This document shows, piece after piece, positions 9,966-18,197 of a stretch of DNA of 64,000 nucleotides. Below the pieces are notes generated by a model. That model saw only the letters and a list, made by a program, of their open reading frames with translations, did no database searches and was not told the origin of the DNA. The position numbers and the translations under genes were made by a program. The number at the start of each line of letters is the position of its first letter. Within the stretch, counting starts at the first letter, position 1. Source of the DNA: Nostoc sp. FACHB-973 (lineage in GTDB: Bacteria; Cyanobacteriota; Cyanobacteriia; Cyanobacteriales; Nostocaceae). The stretch spans positions 62,001 to 126,000 of the forward strand of contig NZ_JACJSJ010000009.1 in NCBI RefSeq assembly GCF_014698115.1, in the 5' to 3' direction.

Positions 9966-10240
9966 TTGGTTATTGGGCATGGGGCATTGGGCATTGGGCA
10001 TTGGGAAGAGGCAGGCTTAGAACTTAAAGCTTCAGGCTTAAAGGTGCAACTTCGAGGCTTAAAGGTGCAACTTCGAGGCTCAAAGGTGCAACTTCGGGGC
10101 TTAAAGGTGCAACTTCGAGGCTTAAAGGTGCAACTTCGAGGCTTAAAGCTTCAAGTGTCAACCTCAAAGCCTCAAGCTTTAACCTCAAAGCCTCAAGTGT
10201 CAACCTCAAAACCTCAAGCTTCCTACTGCCTACTCCCAAT
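9966..10240. repeat. 21-bp minisatellite with a diverged second block
   Basis: Five copies of a 21-bp unit beginning GGCTTAAAGGTGCAACTTCG run from 10035 to 10139, with a partial sixth at 10140. From about 10146 to 10220 a second 21-bp array (CCTCAAAGCCTCAAGTGTCAA type) follows. Because 21 is divisible by 3, both strands have open frames with heptapeptide repeats (LKVQLRG on plus), but these have no start-site support. GGGCATTGGGCAT repeats precede the array. It lies between two minus-strand genes. Confidence 0.9.
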
Positions 10241-10254
10241 GCCCAATATTTAAA

Positions 10255-11442
10255 TTAAGCTGCTTTTGAAAGTTGCTTATCCAGACAGCGAAATAAATAC
10301 ACCCAAAGAGGTAAAGAACTGTTAATCGCAATTAGTCGCACTAAATGACCAGTTGTGACAATTTCAACATGATGATTTAATGCTAGAGAAACTAAGATCA
10401 TTTCTGCTGAGCCTCCTGGTGCTGTGACTAAAAGACAGGTTAACCAGTCCCAAGAGGTTAATTGCATGGCAAGTATAGCAGCGATCGCTCCACTTGCGAG
10501 GGTCATTGTCACAGACATCAAAGCATAGCCCACAGTCCGCTTGGTAAAGTTGGGTTTGTCTCCCCAATACTCACCAATAGTAATTCCCAGTAGCATTTGA
10601 CCGAATAAGTTAATTAAGGGCGGCGGACTAAAGCTAATATCACTCACAAAAGGCAGCGAACTGAGCAAAGGATTAAACCCAATACCAATTAACAATGCAC
10701 CAAAAAAATCGCCAGCCGGAATTTTGAACAATATAGCCGAATAAACTACTAATCCCGTGATTAGGAGTAGTAATAAAAGTAATCCTAGTTGAGATGGATC
10801 GAAATTCAGCAAAGCACTTTTGACGGGTAGTGTTTGCAGATTCCAGGAATTACCAACTAATGTTCTGGCGATGAAGGGAAACAGAAAAACTACTGAGGTA
10901 ACGCGAATGGCTTGAACTAAAGCAACCAAGGTAACATCTTTATTGTAATCAGCTGCGATCGCTGCCATAATCCCCACACCACCTGGAACTGTAGCCAGCA
11001 TTGCTGTCAATAAGTTGGTTTTGCTTACGCGCGAGTATATGTAACCAATGCAACTGCCACTTAACAGCAAAAACAAAGTGAGTAAAATAAAGATGGGAAT
11101 ACCAGAGGCAACGTTAGCTAAATTAGCATGAGCATTGGAAGCGCCGACAGTTAAGCCTACAAGTGCCATTCCCACCTTTCTGGCGGTGCGGTTAGGTTTG
11201 GGAGAATATTCATAGAAAACTCGACACCCTTGAAGAACCACTATACCAGCTGCAATCCCAGCAAATATCCAAGCAATCCCACCAATGTGAAACTTTGCTA
11301 GAAGTAAGCCCACAGGCAATGCTAGAAGTATTTCCAACGTCAGAACAATTGATTGTTTTACAAATAACTGTTGTTTGGTAACAGCAGGATTTTTATGAGT
11401 GTCTTCTTCTAGCTTGGGAGCAACACTGACGCTTTGATTCAT
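10255..11442 (-). CDS. AbrB family membrane protein (ammonia monooxygenase-like putative transporter)
   Basis: This 395-residue integral membrane protein has about ten hydrophobic helices arranged as an internal duplication. Each half contains a glycine-rich segment ('LLTAMLATVPGGVGIMAA', 'CLLVTAPGGSAEMIL'). The conserved PGG motifs identify the AbrB/'putative ammonia monooxygenase' family, which despite its names is neither a transcription factor nor a monooxygenase. The substrate is unknown. The N-terminal 25 residues are polar and cytoplasmic. Two strong hairpins lie directly upstream and a minisatellite directly downstream. Confidence 0.88.
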   Translation of the reverse strand: MNQSVSVAPKLEEDTHKNPAVTKQQLFVKQSIVLTLEILLALPVGLLLAKFHIGGIAWIFAGIAAGIVVLQGCRVFYEYSPKPNRTARKVGMALVGLTVGASNAHANLANVASGIPIFILLTLFLLLSGSCIGYIYSRVSKTNLLTAMLATVPGGVGIMAAIAADYNKDVTLVALVQAIRVTSVVFLFPFIARTLVGNSWNLQTLPVKSALLNFDPSQLGLLLLLLLITGLVVYSAILFKIPAGDFFGALLIGIGFNPLLSSLPFVSDISFSPPPLINLFGQMLLGITIGEYWGDKPNFTKRTVGYALMSVTMTLASGAIAAILAMQLTSWDWLTCLLVTAPGGSAEMILVSLALNHHVEIVTTGHLVRLIAINSSLPLWVYLFRCLDKQLSKAA

Positions 11443-11470
11443 CGATACAAGCTTTATTATTAATTTAACG

Positions 11471-11566
11471 TAAGGCGGAAGTTCCCACTCTCAGCGTAGC
11501 AGTGTGGGGACTTCCGCCTTACTGTGAAGTACCCAGACCTACTTTGTAGAGGTCTGGGTACTTCAC
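11471..11566. terminator. two adjacent long hairpins
   Basis: Hairpin 1 has arms 11471-11488 and 11504-11521 (TAAGGCGGAAGT outer part, one G-U pair). Hairpin 2 has arms 11524-11540 and 11550-11566 (GTGAAGTACCCAGACCT, perfect). They sit between the stop of the hydroxylase gene and the start of the AbrB gene on the minus strand, so they may end the upstream transcript. Perfect stems without long T-runs also fit dispersed palindromic elements. Confidence 0.7.
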
Positions 11567-11595
11567 AAAATATTTAATTGAGCGCACGCTTTCAG

Positions 11596-12096
11596 TTAAA
11601 TACGAGAGTAGCCCAAACGAAGCCTCAGCAGGCGTAGCCAGCGTAACCAGATTTGTGCGGGTTGTTCAAAGAAGGTAAAAATATCGCCAAAACCCAAATT
11701 AGTTTTGTGATGATGTAACCAGTGTCTTTCAGGAGTAGTAATAAATAGAATTTGGCATAAAATATTTACAGGCTTTGGAGTTTGCCAACCCAAGACACTT
11801 ATGTGTCTCCACCACACATGAAACTGACCAAGCAGTAGTCCAAAGATAACGCCGATGGGAGAAAAAGACCAGAGAACTACTGCTATGAGTATGTAAGGCA
11901 AAGCTCCCAAGATACCATCTAAAAGAACCTGGGGATTGAAAGTCAAAATAGCGTAGTGACGAAAGTCTTTCTTCCAGGAGTGGTGCGTTTTTAAATGAAG
12001 GCTACCAAAAACATGCTCGGGTACGTGGTAAAAGAATGTAGATAGGAAATCGCCAAAGAATAGTAATAACCAAGCAACAGCGATAGCCTCAAGCAT
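11596..12096 (-). CDS. fatty acid hydroxylase / sterol desaturase-like membrane protein
   Basis: This 166-residue membrane protein carries the histidine clusters of the di-iron fatty acid hydroxylase superfamily: 'HVPEH' (about 24), 'HLKTHH' (about 34), 'HVWWRH' and 'HWLHHH' towards the C-terminus. Hydrophobic helices lie between them. Such enzymes hydroxylate or desaturate lipids or carotenoids using oxygen at the membrane. The substrate here is not known. The protein is short for the superfamily but contains all clusters, so it may be complete. A basic, leucine/arginine-rich C-terminus (WLRWLRLLRLRLG) is unusual. Confidence 0.82.
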   Translation of the reverse strand: MLEAIAVAWLLLFFGDFLSTFFYHVPEHVFGSLHLKTHHSWKKDFRHYAILTFNPQVLLDGILGALPYILIAVVLWSFSPIGVIFGLLLGQFHVWWRHISVLGWQTPKPVNILCQILFITTPERHWLHHHKTNLGFGDIFTFFEQPAQIWLRWLRLLRLRLGYSRI

Positions 12097-13161
12097 TTTT
12101 ACTCCTCAAGTTTAGTAACAAAACTCCACAGAAAACATGCAAATCTCATGGTCTCGGCGTAGATAGGTGATTTTTCATTAGGGACTTCCAAATAAAAAAC
12201 ATTCAGCTTTCCTTGTGGGGTGGACAGAAGTCACCAGATAAGGCTCAGAACTTCGGAGCGTCTCGCCTGCCCAGGAAGGCAAAGAAGATGTCCAGCCCAC
12301 AAGTAGTAGTAATTTATTTCTTGGTAATTCCTTATGGAACAAGCATTTGTGTCTCTTATGGGTCTACGCTCGAGTTAATTTGGTTGGCTCAGAGTATGTG
12401 TAATTGGGTAAGTTGCAGTTTCATAAATTTACAATCCTGAACGTACTAAAAAGCGACCAGTAAGAGCTTTCAATTTGGCTTTTACCTTTGCGTTGATGAA
12501 GATAATACATCTATATTCCGATAGGAATATCGTATTTTATCATAGTTACTAGACAATCTTCTTACTAAGGGATACAGCTTGAGCAAAGGTTGAGTTAAAA
12601 TTAGTACAAATTTAGGTTAAGGCGTTCTTGGACATTTTTGATTGTGAGTTGGTTGTAATTCGGCCTCAATTGTGGAACTAACCACAACAATAGAACAGTC
12701 ATACTGCCAAGGAAACTAAGGTTATTGAGATCACAAAAGCGGCTTGACAATCAAATTGCTCGACAGCAAATCCTGGGGTATCAAGAATTAACTGGATAGC
12801 CTAGTCAGCAGAGTATTTACTACTACTCAAATATTTTACGGATGTAGTAGGCGATCGCCTCTGGCTTTTCTGTCTGGATTTCTAGAACTTACGCACTCAG
12901 AGCCCAAACTCAATCGTCTTAACCTTTCTGAACAAGCAGCGCTGTTTTTTATACTAAAAAGCGTTGATTTACAACCGTGTAAGGCAAAAAAAATTAGGTG
13001 ATTAAAAATGTGATTGGATAATAAAGTACAACTGCAATATTTATTTACAACCTATCCTAATTTTACGGGTATCTTGGCAAACCCAAAATTTAGGTTACTT
13101 TCCAGTCGGAAAGGTAAAATCAGGTTTTGAAGTTATCAATACACGATTTAACTGTTTGAGC
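12097..13161. other. 1-kb gene-poor region
   Basis: I find no supportable gene. An AGGGACTTCC motif at 12180-12189 matches the terminal repeat of the small mobile-like element at 50997-51098. A GCGATCGC lies near 12852. An open frame at 12213-12440 has no recognisable protein features. Confidence 0.5.
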
Positions 13162-13308
13162 ATGAACAAAAAATGGGCGGTCAAGCGAATCACTGTAAAC
13201 TTGGCATCCAACGAAGCCAAAAACCTTGAAAAGTATTGTGAACAGACGGGCAGACCAGCAACGGATGTGATTAGAGAACTCATTCGAGCGTTACCAGTAA
13301 TGAAATGA
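13162..13308 (+). CDS. small ribbon-helix-helix (CopG-like) protein, copy 1
   Basis: A 48-residue open frame from ATG 13162 to TGA 13306-13308. Its core 'VKRITVNLASNEAKNLEKY' followed by 'CEQTGRPATDVIRELIRAL' has the layout of a ribbon-helix-helix DNA-binding domain: a short basic beta strand and two helices. Such proteins usually act as dimeric repressors, often as antitoxins. Its closest visible relative is the minus-strand gene 600 bp away, with which it shares most of the core. No partner toxin is visible. The strong protein-level conservation between the copies supports it being a real coding sequence. Confidence 0.7.
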   Translation: MNKKWAVKRITVNLASNEAKNLEKYCEQTGRPATDVIRELIRALPVMK

Positions 13309-13758
13309 AAGTAGTTCGCAATTTGTTAGTGATGATTCAGACGTAAATTTTAGCGATAGATAGCGTGCTGCGCTCATTTACAACGGGCACAGTACGCATC
13401 TAGGAAGCCTCCTATGTCGTAGGCACAAAGAGCATACGCGCAACTAGGTGGGATTTAAGCAAGGAGATTATTATTTTGACGGCACTCGCGATCTCAATCG
13501 GTTCGATAGTAATATCTGGAACACAGTAGATCGCAGTACGCATGTCCACACAAATCTTATTCTTTTGAAGTCGTTCTAAATATACCTTATCAGGTTTTTT
13601 GGAATTATTCTTACGTTCTCCCCTCTATTTTTATTAGTAAACAAAATGACATAATAACCATTATGAGATTGCAAAATCGGGAGTCAGAGAATGTTTTTCA
13701 ACTTTAACTGTGGCTGTTATCGACTCTGAACTTTTGAAAGCTGGTGTGAAAACTTAGG
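13309..13758. other. 450-bp region between the two RHH genes
   Basis: Contains GTAGGCACAAAGAGCATACG-type dispersed repeat sequence near 13420-13440. A minus-strand frame around 13440-13600 (with 'MRTAIYCVPDITIEPIEIA') looks like a possible gene remnant, but I cannot identify it. Confidence 0.4.
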
Positions 13759-13938
13759 TTATGGCAACCCTCGAATGAGTTCCTGAATCACATCCGTTGC
13801 TGTTTTCCCTGTCTGTTCACAATATTTTTCAAGGTTCTGGGCTTCATCTGATGCCAGGTTTATAGTGATTCGCTTAAGCGTCCTTTTCTTTGTGGAGGTT
13901 GCTAAACTGGAAAATCTCTCGACGGCGGTCTTATTCAT
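13759..13938 (-). CDS. small ribbon-helix-helix (CopG-like) protein, copy 2
   Basis: A 59-residue protein if started at the ATG at 13938; a TTG at 13986 would add 16 residues. The core 'LKRITINLASDEAQNLEKY' plus 'CEQTGKTATDVIQELIRGL' is nearly the same as the plus-strand gene at 13162. Only the N-terminal extension ('MNKTAVERFSSLATSTKK') differs and is rich in basic and hydroxyl residues. The two genes converge. As an RHH protein it probably binds an operator as a dimer; the targets are unknown. Confidence 0.7.
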   Translation of the reverse strand: MNKTAVERFSSLATSTKKRTLKRITINLASDEAQNLEKYCEQTGKTATDVIQELIRGLP

Positions 13939-14378
13939 TGATTGATAGAGTAAATATTTACAAACCTTCCTTATCAAGATTGCCAATTCACAACCGTCTT
14001 TACCAGTGAAAATCGAGATTTTAAGATTGAACTTAAGCTTTATGCCCCAATCGCATTACTGAGATAATGGTGTATTCAATAAATTCCATTACACATAACT
14101 ACTCTGGCATTACTCAAATCCAACAAGTTTTTAGTTAAACAAATGCTCTCAGCAATACCCCGCACATTAGATCGTTTATTGAGCAAGGACTGTTGACTTA
14201 TCGAAACGAGTGGATTGCCTAATGTAGCTTTGAGTGGTGAACATTTTGGCTTTACACTTTTTTAAATTCTCTGCAAAATGGTATTTTTTCTTTGTTACAA
14301 GTATCACTTAATATCTACAGCAACCTGCTAGATAATTCTTTTTAGTCACAGGCGATTACGCAAACGGTGAATTAATAC
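13939..14378. other. 440-bp region upstream of the STAND gene
   Basis: AT-rich sequence that must contain the promoter of the WD40 gene and of the second RHH gene. I see no strong ribosome-binding site, hairpin or small gene. Confidence 0.45.
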
Positions 14379-17300
14379 ATGACTTTACAGAATTGGAGAC
14401 GCAAGCGTGGCGTTGCACTTACTACTAAAGGTTTGCAAAGAATTAAGGAAGCAAAGCATCAGTCAGAAGCAAAAGAAAATTTTGGAAACAGATACACTCT
14501 CGAAGAAATGAGCGCACGCTCTGGATTATATTCCGGTACGATATCGAAAGTATTGAATCGTGAAGGAGGTGTTGACAAACAGACTATTGAGAAGCTATTT
14601 TCAGCTTTTTCCTTAAAAATAGATAAAAGTGACTATTCAAGCTCAAATAATCGTCTAGATTGGGGAGAAGCTATCTTTACATCAGTTTTTTATGGACGTA
14701 AAGAAGAACTGACTACCTTAGAGGAGTGGATTCTTGATGAACAGTGCCGATTGGTGACAGTATTAGGAATAGGAGGTATTGGTAAAACAGCACTGTCTGT
14801 AAAGTTTGCTCAACAGATTCAGGAGAACTTTGAGTATGTTATCTGGCGATCGCTACGAGAAGCTCCACCTGTTAAAATTATTCTCGGTAACTTAATCCAA
14901 TTTCTCTCTGACGAACAAGAAACAGAAGCTAACTTACCAGAAAGTTTTAGCGAACGGGTATCACGACTACTTGATTATTTACAAAATAATCGTTGTTTAC
15001 TGATACTTGATAATGCAGAATCAATTCTCCGCAGTGGTAGTCGCGCTGGAATTTATCGAGAAGGATATGAAGAATATGGTGAGCTTTTAAGACGGGTAGG
15101 AGAAGCAACTCACCAAAGCTGCTTACTGCTCACTAGTCGGGAAAAACCGAAAGAAGTAGCATTGCTGGAAGGAGAAACGCTACCTGTTCGCTCATTACCA
15201 CTGAGTGGTTTAAAAGTGGGGGAAGGGCAAGAAATCTTAAAACTCAAAGGGCTTTCCGCGGCAGAAGATCAATGGCAAGTCATGATTGAACGCTATGCAG
15301 GCAATCCATTAGCCTTGAAGATAGTTGCCACGACCATTCAAGATATTTTTGATGGTAATGTAAGTGAATTTTTGCAACAAGATACGGCTGTTTTTGGCGA
15401 CATTCGTGATGTTTTAGAGCAGCAGTTTGAGCGGTTGTCAGATTTAGAAAAGGACATAATGTACTGGCTAGCGATTAATCGAGAGTCGATAACACTAAAA
15501 GAATTGCGGGATGATATTATATCACCAGTACCACAAGCAAAATTGCTAGAGGCTATAGAATCGCTGGGGAGGCGATCGCTAATCGAGAAGGCTACGCCTA
15601 CGCTCATTGAAAAAACTGCATTGCTTTTTACCCTCCAGCCAGTGGTCATGGAGTATGCGACTACTAGCTTGATAGAACAAGTTTGTGAAGAGATTCTCAC
15701 TGAGAATATTGATTTATTCAGGCGTCATGCTCTAATGAAGGCAACGGGTAAAGATTATGTTAAAGATACTCAAATTCGCCTCATCATCAAACCAGTTATA
15801 GATGGTCTACTTACTGTCTTTAGAAGTAAAAAAAACCTAGAAAATCACTTAGCTCAAATTTTAGCAACTCTACGAGAGATATCCCCTCTAGAACAAAGTT
15901 ATACGGCAGGGAATGTCTTTAACCTGCTTTGTTATTTAGAAACTGATCTGGGCGGTTATGATTTTTCTGATCTAACTATTTGGCAAGCTGACTTGCAGAA
16001 TGTAAAGTTGCATAATGCAAATTTTGCTCATGCCAATCTAGCTAAGTCTGTTTTTGTTGAAACCTTTGGTGGTATTTTTTCGGTAGCCTTTAGCCCTAAT
16101 GGTAAACTTTTAGCTACTGGTGATACCAATGGAGAAATTCGCTTATACAAAGTTGCAAATAGTCAGCAACTTATGACTTGTAAGGGGCATACTGGTTGGA
16201 TTTGGTCAGTCTCCTTTAGTCCGGACGGTCAGGTTCTTGCCAGTGGCAGTAATGACCAAACAATAAAGCTGTGGGATATCAGTACTGGTCAGTGTTTCAA
16301 AACTTTAGAGGGTCATAGTGGTGGGGTTCGTTCAGTTACTTTTAGTCCCAATGCTAAGGTTCTTGCTAGTGGCAGTGATGACCAAACAGTGAAGTTATGG
16401 AATGTCAGTACAGGTCAGTGTTTCAAAACTTTACAGGAACACGGTTGTAGTGTATGGTCAGTTGCCTTTAGTCCAAAAGATAACATATTGGCAAGTGGAA
16501 ATGATGACTATAAGGTAAGGCTGTGGAATATTAACAGCAGTTCATGTATTCACACCTTAGAAGGTCACACTCAGCGAGTATACTCAGTCACTTTCAGCCC
16601 TGACGGTAATACATTAGCTACTGGGAGTCATGACCAAACAGTGAAACTTTGGGACATCAGTACTAGTAAATGTCTTAAAACTCTACAGGGGCATACTGAC
16701 TTGGTACATTCAGTTACCTTCAGTGTAGATGGTAGTGCTGTTGTTAGTTGTGGTGATGATCAAACAGTTAGGGTATGGGATTTCGGTACTGGTGAATGCC
16801 TTAAAACTCTACAGGGACATAGAAGTAGGGTATGGTCTCTAGCCATTTGTATAAATAGCTACGTATGTGCTAGTGGCAGTGATGACCAAACGGTAAAGTT
16901 ATGGAATATCAACACTGGTCGATGCATTAAGACTTTGCAGAGTTTCAATAATGGGATATGGTCAGTTGTCGTCAGCCCAGACGGTAAGATTATTGCTAGT
17001 GGTAGTTACGATCAAACAGTGACGCTGTGGGATGCTATTACTGGTAATTGTCTCAAAACTTTGAGGGGACATAGTAATCGAGTTACATCAGTTACTTTCA
17101 GTGCTGATAGTCAAACTCTTGCCAGTGGCAGCGAAGACCGAACAATAAGAGTGTGGGATATAAGCACTGGCCAATCTTTAAAAACTTTGAGGGGACATAG
17201 TAATCGAGTTACATCAGTTACTTTCAGTGCTGATAGTCAAATTCTTGCCAGTGGTGGTGATGACCAGACAATAAGAGTGTGGGATATAAGCACTGGCCAA

Positions 17301-17921
17301 TGCCTCAATATTCTACGCGAACATAGTGGTAGAACATGGTCAGTTGCCTTCAGCCCTGATGGTCATACACTAGCTAGTGGAAGCCATGACCGAACAGTGA
17401 AACTCTGGGATGTTCGCACTAGTAGATGCCTTCAGACTCTGCAAGGTCATACTGACTGGATATATTCAGTCGCCTTCGGTGCAGATGGTTGCACTCTAGC
17501 TAGCGGTAGCGGAGACCAAACGATAAAACTCTGGAATGTCAGCACTGGTGAGTGTCTTAGAACTTTGCAAGGGCATGCTAATAGTGTATACTCAGTTGCT
17601 TTCAGTCCGAATAGTTGCATACTAGCTAGTGGTAGTGGCGACCAAACAGTGAAGCTTTGGGATGTTGACACAGGTAGTTGCCTAAGAAGTTTATCAGGGC
17701 ATACTAGGTGGGTTTGGTCGGTTGGCTTTAGTCCTGGTGGTCACACTGTTGTCAGTTGCAGTGAAGATCAAACAATTAAAATTTGGGGTGTAGAAACAGG
17801 TGAATGCTTGAAAACTTTGAGAAGCAAAAGCCCTTATGAAGGAATGAATATCACCAGCATAACTGGGTTAACTGAGTATCAGAAGCATACTTTAAAAGCT
17901 TTAGGAGCAGTTGAGTATTGA
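14379..17921 (+). CDS. STAND protein: HTH, NB-ARC ATPase, pentapeptide segment and 14 WD40 repeats
   Basis: This 1180-residue protein has four parts. Residues 1-90 form a helix-turn-helix-like domain ('YTLEEMSARSGLYSGTISKV'). About 105-430 is an NB-ARC ATPase with the P-loop 'VLGIGGIGKTALSVKFA', Walker B 'CLLILDNAES' and 'CLLLTSREKP'. About 530-560 is a short pentapeptide-like stretch ('YDFSDLTIWQADLQNVKL'). The C-terminal 590 residues are fourteen WD40 repeats, each of 42 residues, enough for two seven-bladed propellers. Such proteins couple ligand sensing by the propeller to ATP-driven oligomerisation. Signalling, defence or cell-death roles are known for relatives, but no effector enzyme domain is visible here. 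Near residue 405 a repeat insertion duplicated 'LIEK'. Confidence 0.9.
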   Translation: MTLQNWRRKRGVALTTKGLQRIKEAKHQSEAKENFGNRYTLEEMSARSGLYSGTISKVLNREGGVDKQTIEKLFSAFSLKIDKSDYSSSNNRLDWGEAIFTSVFYGRKEELTTLEEWILDEQCRLVTVLGIGGIGKTALSVKFAQQIQENFEYVIWRSLREAPPVKIILGNLIQFLSDEQETEANLPESFSERVSRLLDYLQNNRCLLILDNAESILRSGSRAGIYREGYEEYGELLRRVGEATHQSCLLLTSREKPKEVALLEGETLPVRSLPLSGLKVGEGQEILKLKGLSAAEDQWQVMIERYAGNPLALKIVATTIQDIFDGNVSEFLQQDTAVFGDIRDVLEQQFERLSDLEKDIMYWLAINRESITLKELRDDIISPVPQAKLLEAIESLGRRSLIEKATPTLIEKTALLFTLQPVVMEYATTSLIEQVCEEILTENIDLFRRHALMKATGKDYVKDTQIRLIIKPVIDGLLTVFRSKKNLENHLAQILATLREISPLEQSYTAGNVFNLLCYLETDLGGYDFSDLTIWQADLQNVKLHNANFAHANLAKSVFVETFGGIFSVAFSPNGKLLATGDTNGEIRLYKVANSQQLMTCKGHTGWIWSVSFSPDGQVLASGSNDQTIKLWDISTGQCFKTLEGHSGGVRSVTFSPNAKVLASGSDDQTVKLWNVSTGQCFKTLQEHGCSVWSVAFSPKDNILASGNDDYKVRLWNINSSSCIHTLEGHTQRVYSVTFSPDGNTLATGSHDQTVKLWDISTSKCLKTLQGHTDLVHSVTFSVDGSAVVSCGDDQTVRVWDFGTGECLKTLQGHRSRVWSLAICINSYVCASGSDDQTVKLWNINTGRCIKTLQSFNNGIWSVVVSPDGKIIASGSYDQTVTLWDAITGNCLKTLRGHSNRVTSVTFSADSQTLASGSEDRTIRVWDISTGQSLKTLRGHSNRVTSVTFSADSQILASGGDDQTIRVWDISTGQCLNILREHSGRTWSVAFSPDGHTLASGSHDRTVKLWDVRTSRCLQTLQGHTDWIYSVAFGADGCTLASGSGDQTIKLWNVSTGECLRTLQGHANSVYSVAFSPNSCILASGSGDQTVKLWDVDTGSCLRSLSGHTRWVWSVGFSPGGHTVVSCSEDQTIKIWGVETGECLKTLRSKSPYEGMNITSITGLTEYQKHTLKALGAVEY

Positions 17922-18197
17922 GTAAAGCTTAACAAATATGAGTGTGATAGTATATAGTCAAGAGCGCTAATTAAGTTGGGTATTTTGCGTTTCACTAGCG
18001 AAACTTTACTTAAAACGCTGTATGTTATGGCAGGGGACAGGCAATAGGCAACAGGCAAGCGTTAGTCTCTTGCTGTCGGGGTTATACCATCAGTTTATGT
18101 CCTAACCTACCTGGCAATTGCTATAGCATCCCTAATCCAGCAGATGGTTTGGTAACTGCCACTGGCTCAAGTGCTGAGAATGCTAAATCTCGCTGCT

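Noticed and set aside
10035..10139. Possible CRISPR array
   Set aside because: The 21-bp units are directly adjacent with no unique spacers, so this is a minisatellite.
9966..10253. 95-codon plus-strand and 71-codon minus-strand frames with heptapeptide repeats
   Set aside because: They arise from a 21-bp tandem repeat whose period is divisible by 3; neither has a start-site context.
10255..11442. Calling the AbrB-family membrane protein a transcription regulator or ammonia monooxygenase
   Set aside because: It has about ten membrane helices and no DNA-binding or metal-oxygenase motif; those names are historical.
12213..12440. 75-codon frame in the gene-poor region
   Set aside because: No domain, no good ribosome-binding site at the first start, and composition unlike a protein.
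13440..13600. Minus-strand frame containing MRTAIYCVPDITIEPIEIA
   Set aside because: It looks protein-like but is short, has no ribosome-binding site and ends in dispersed-repeat sequence. It may be a remnant that I cannot identify.
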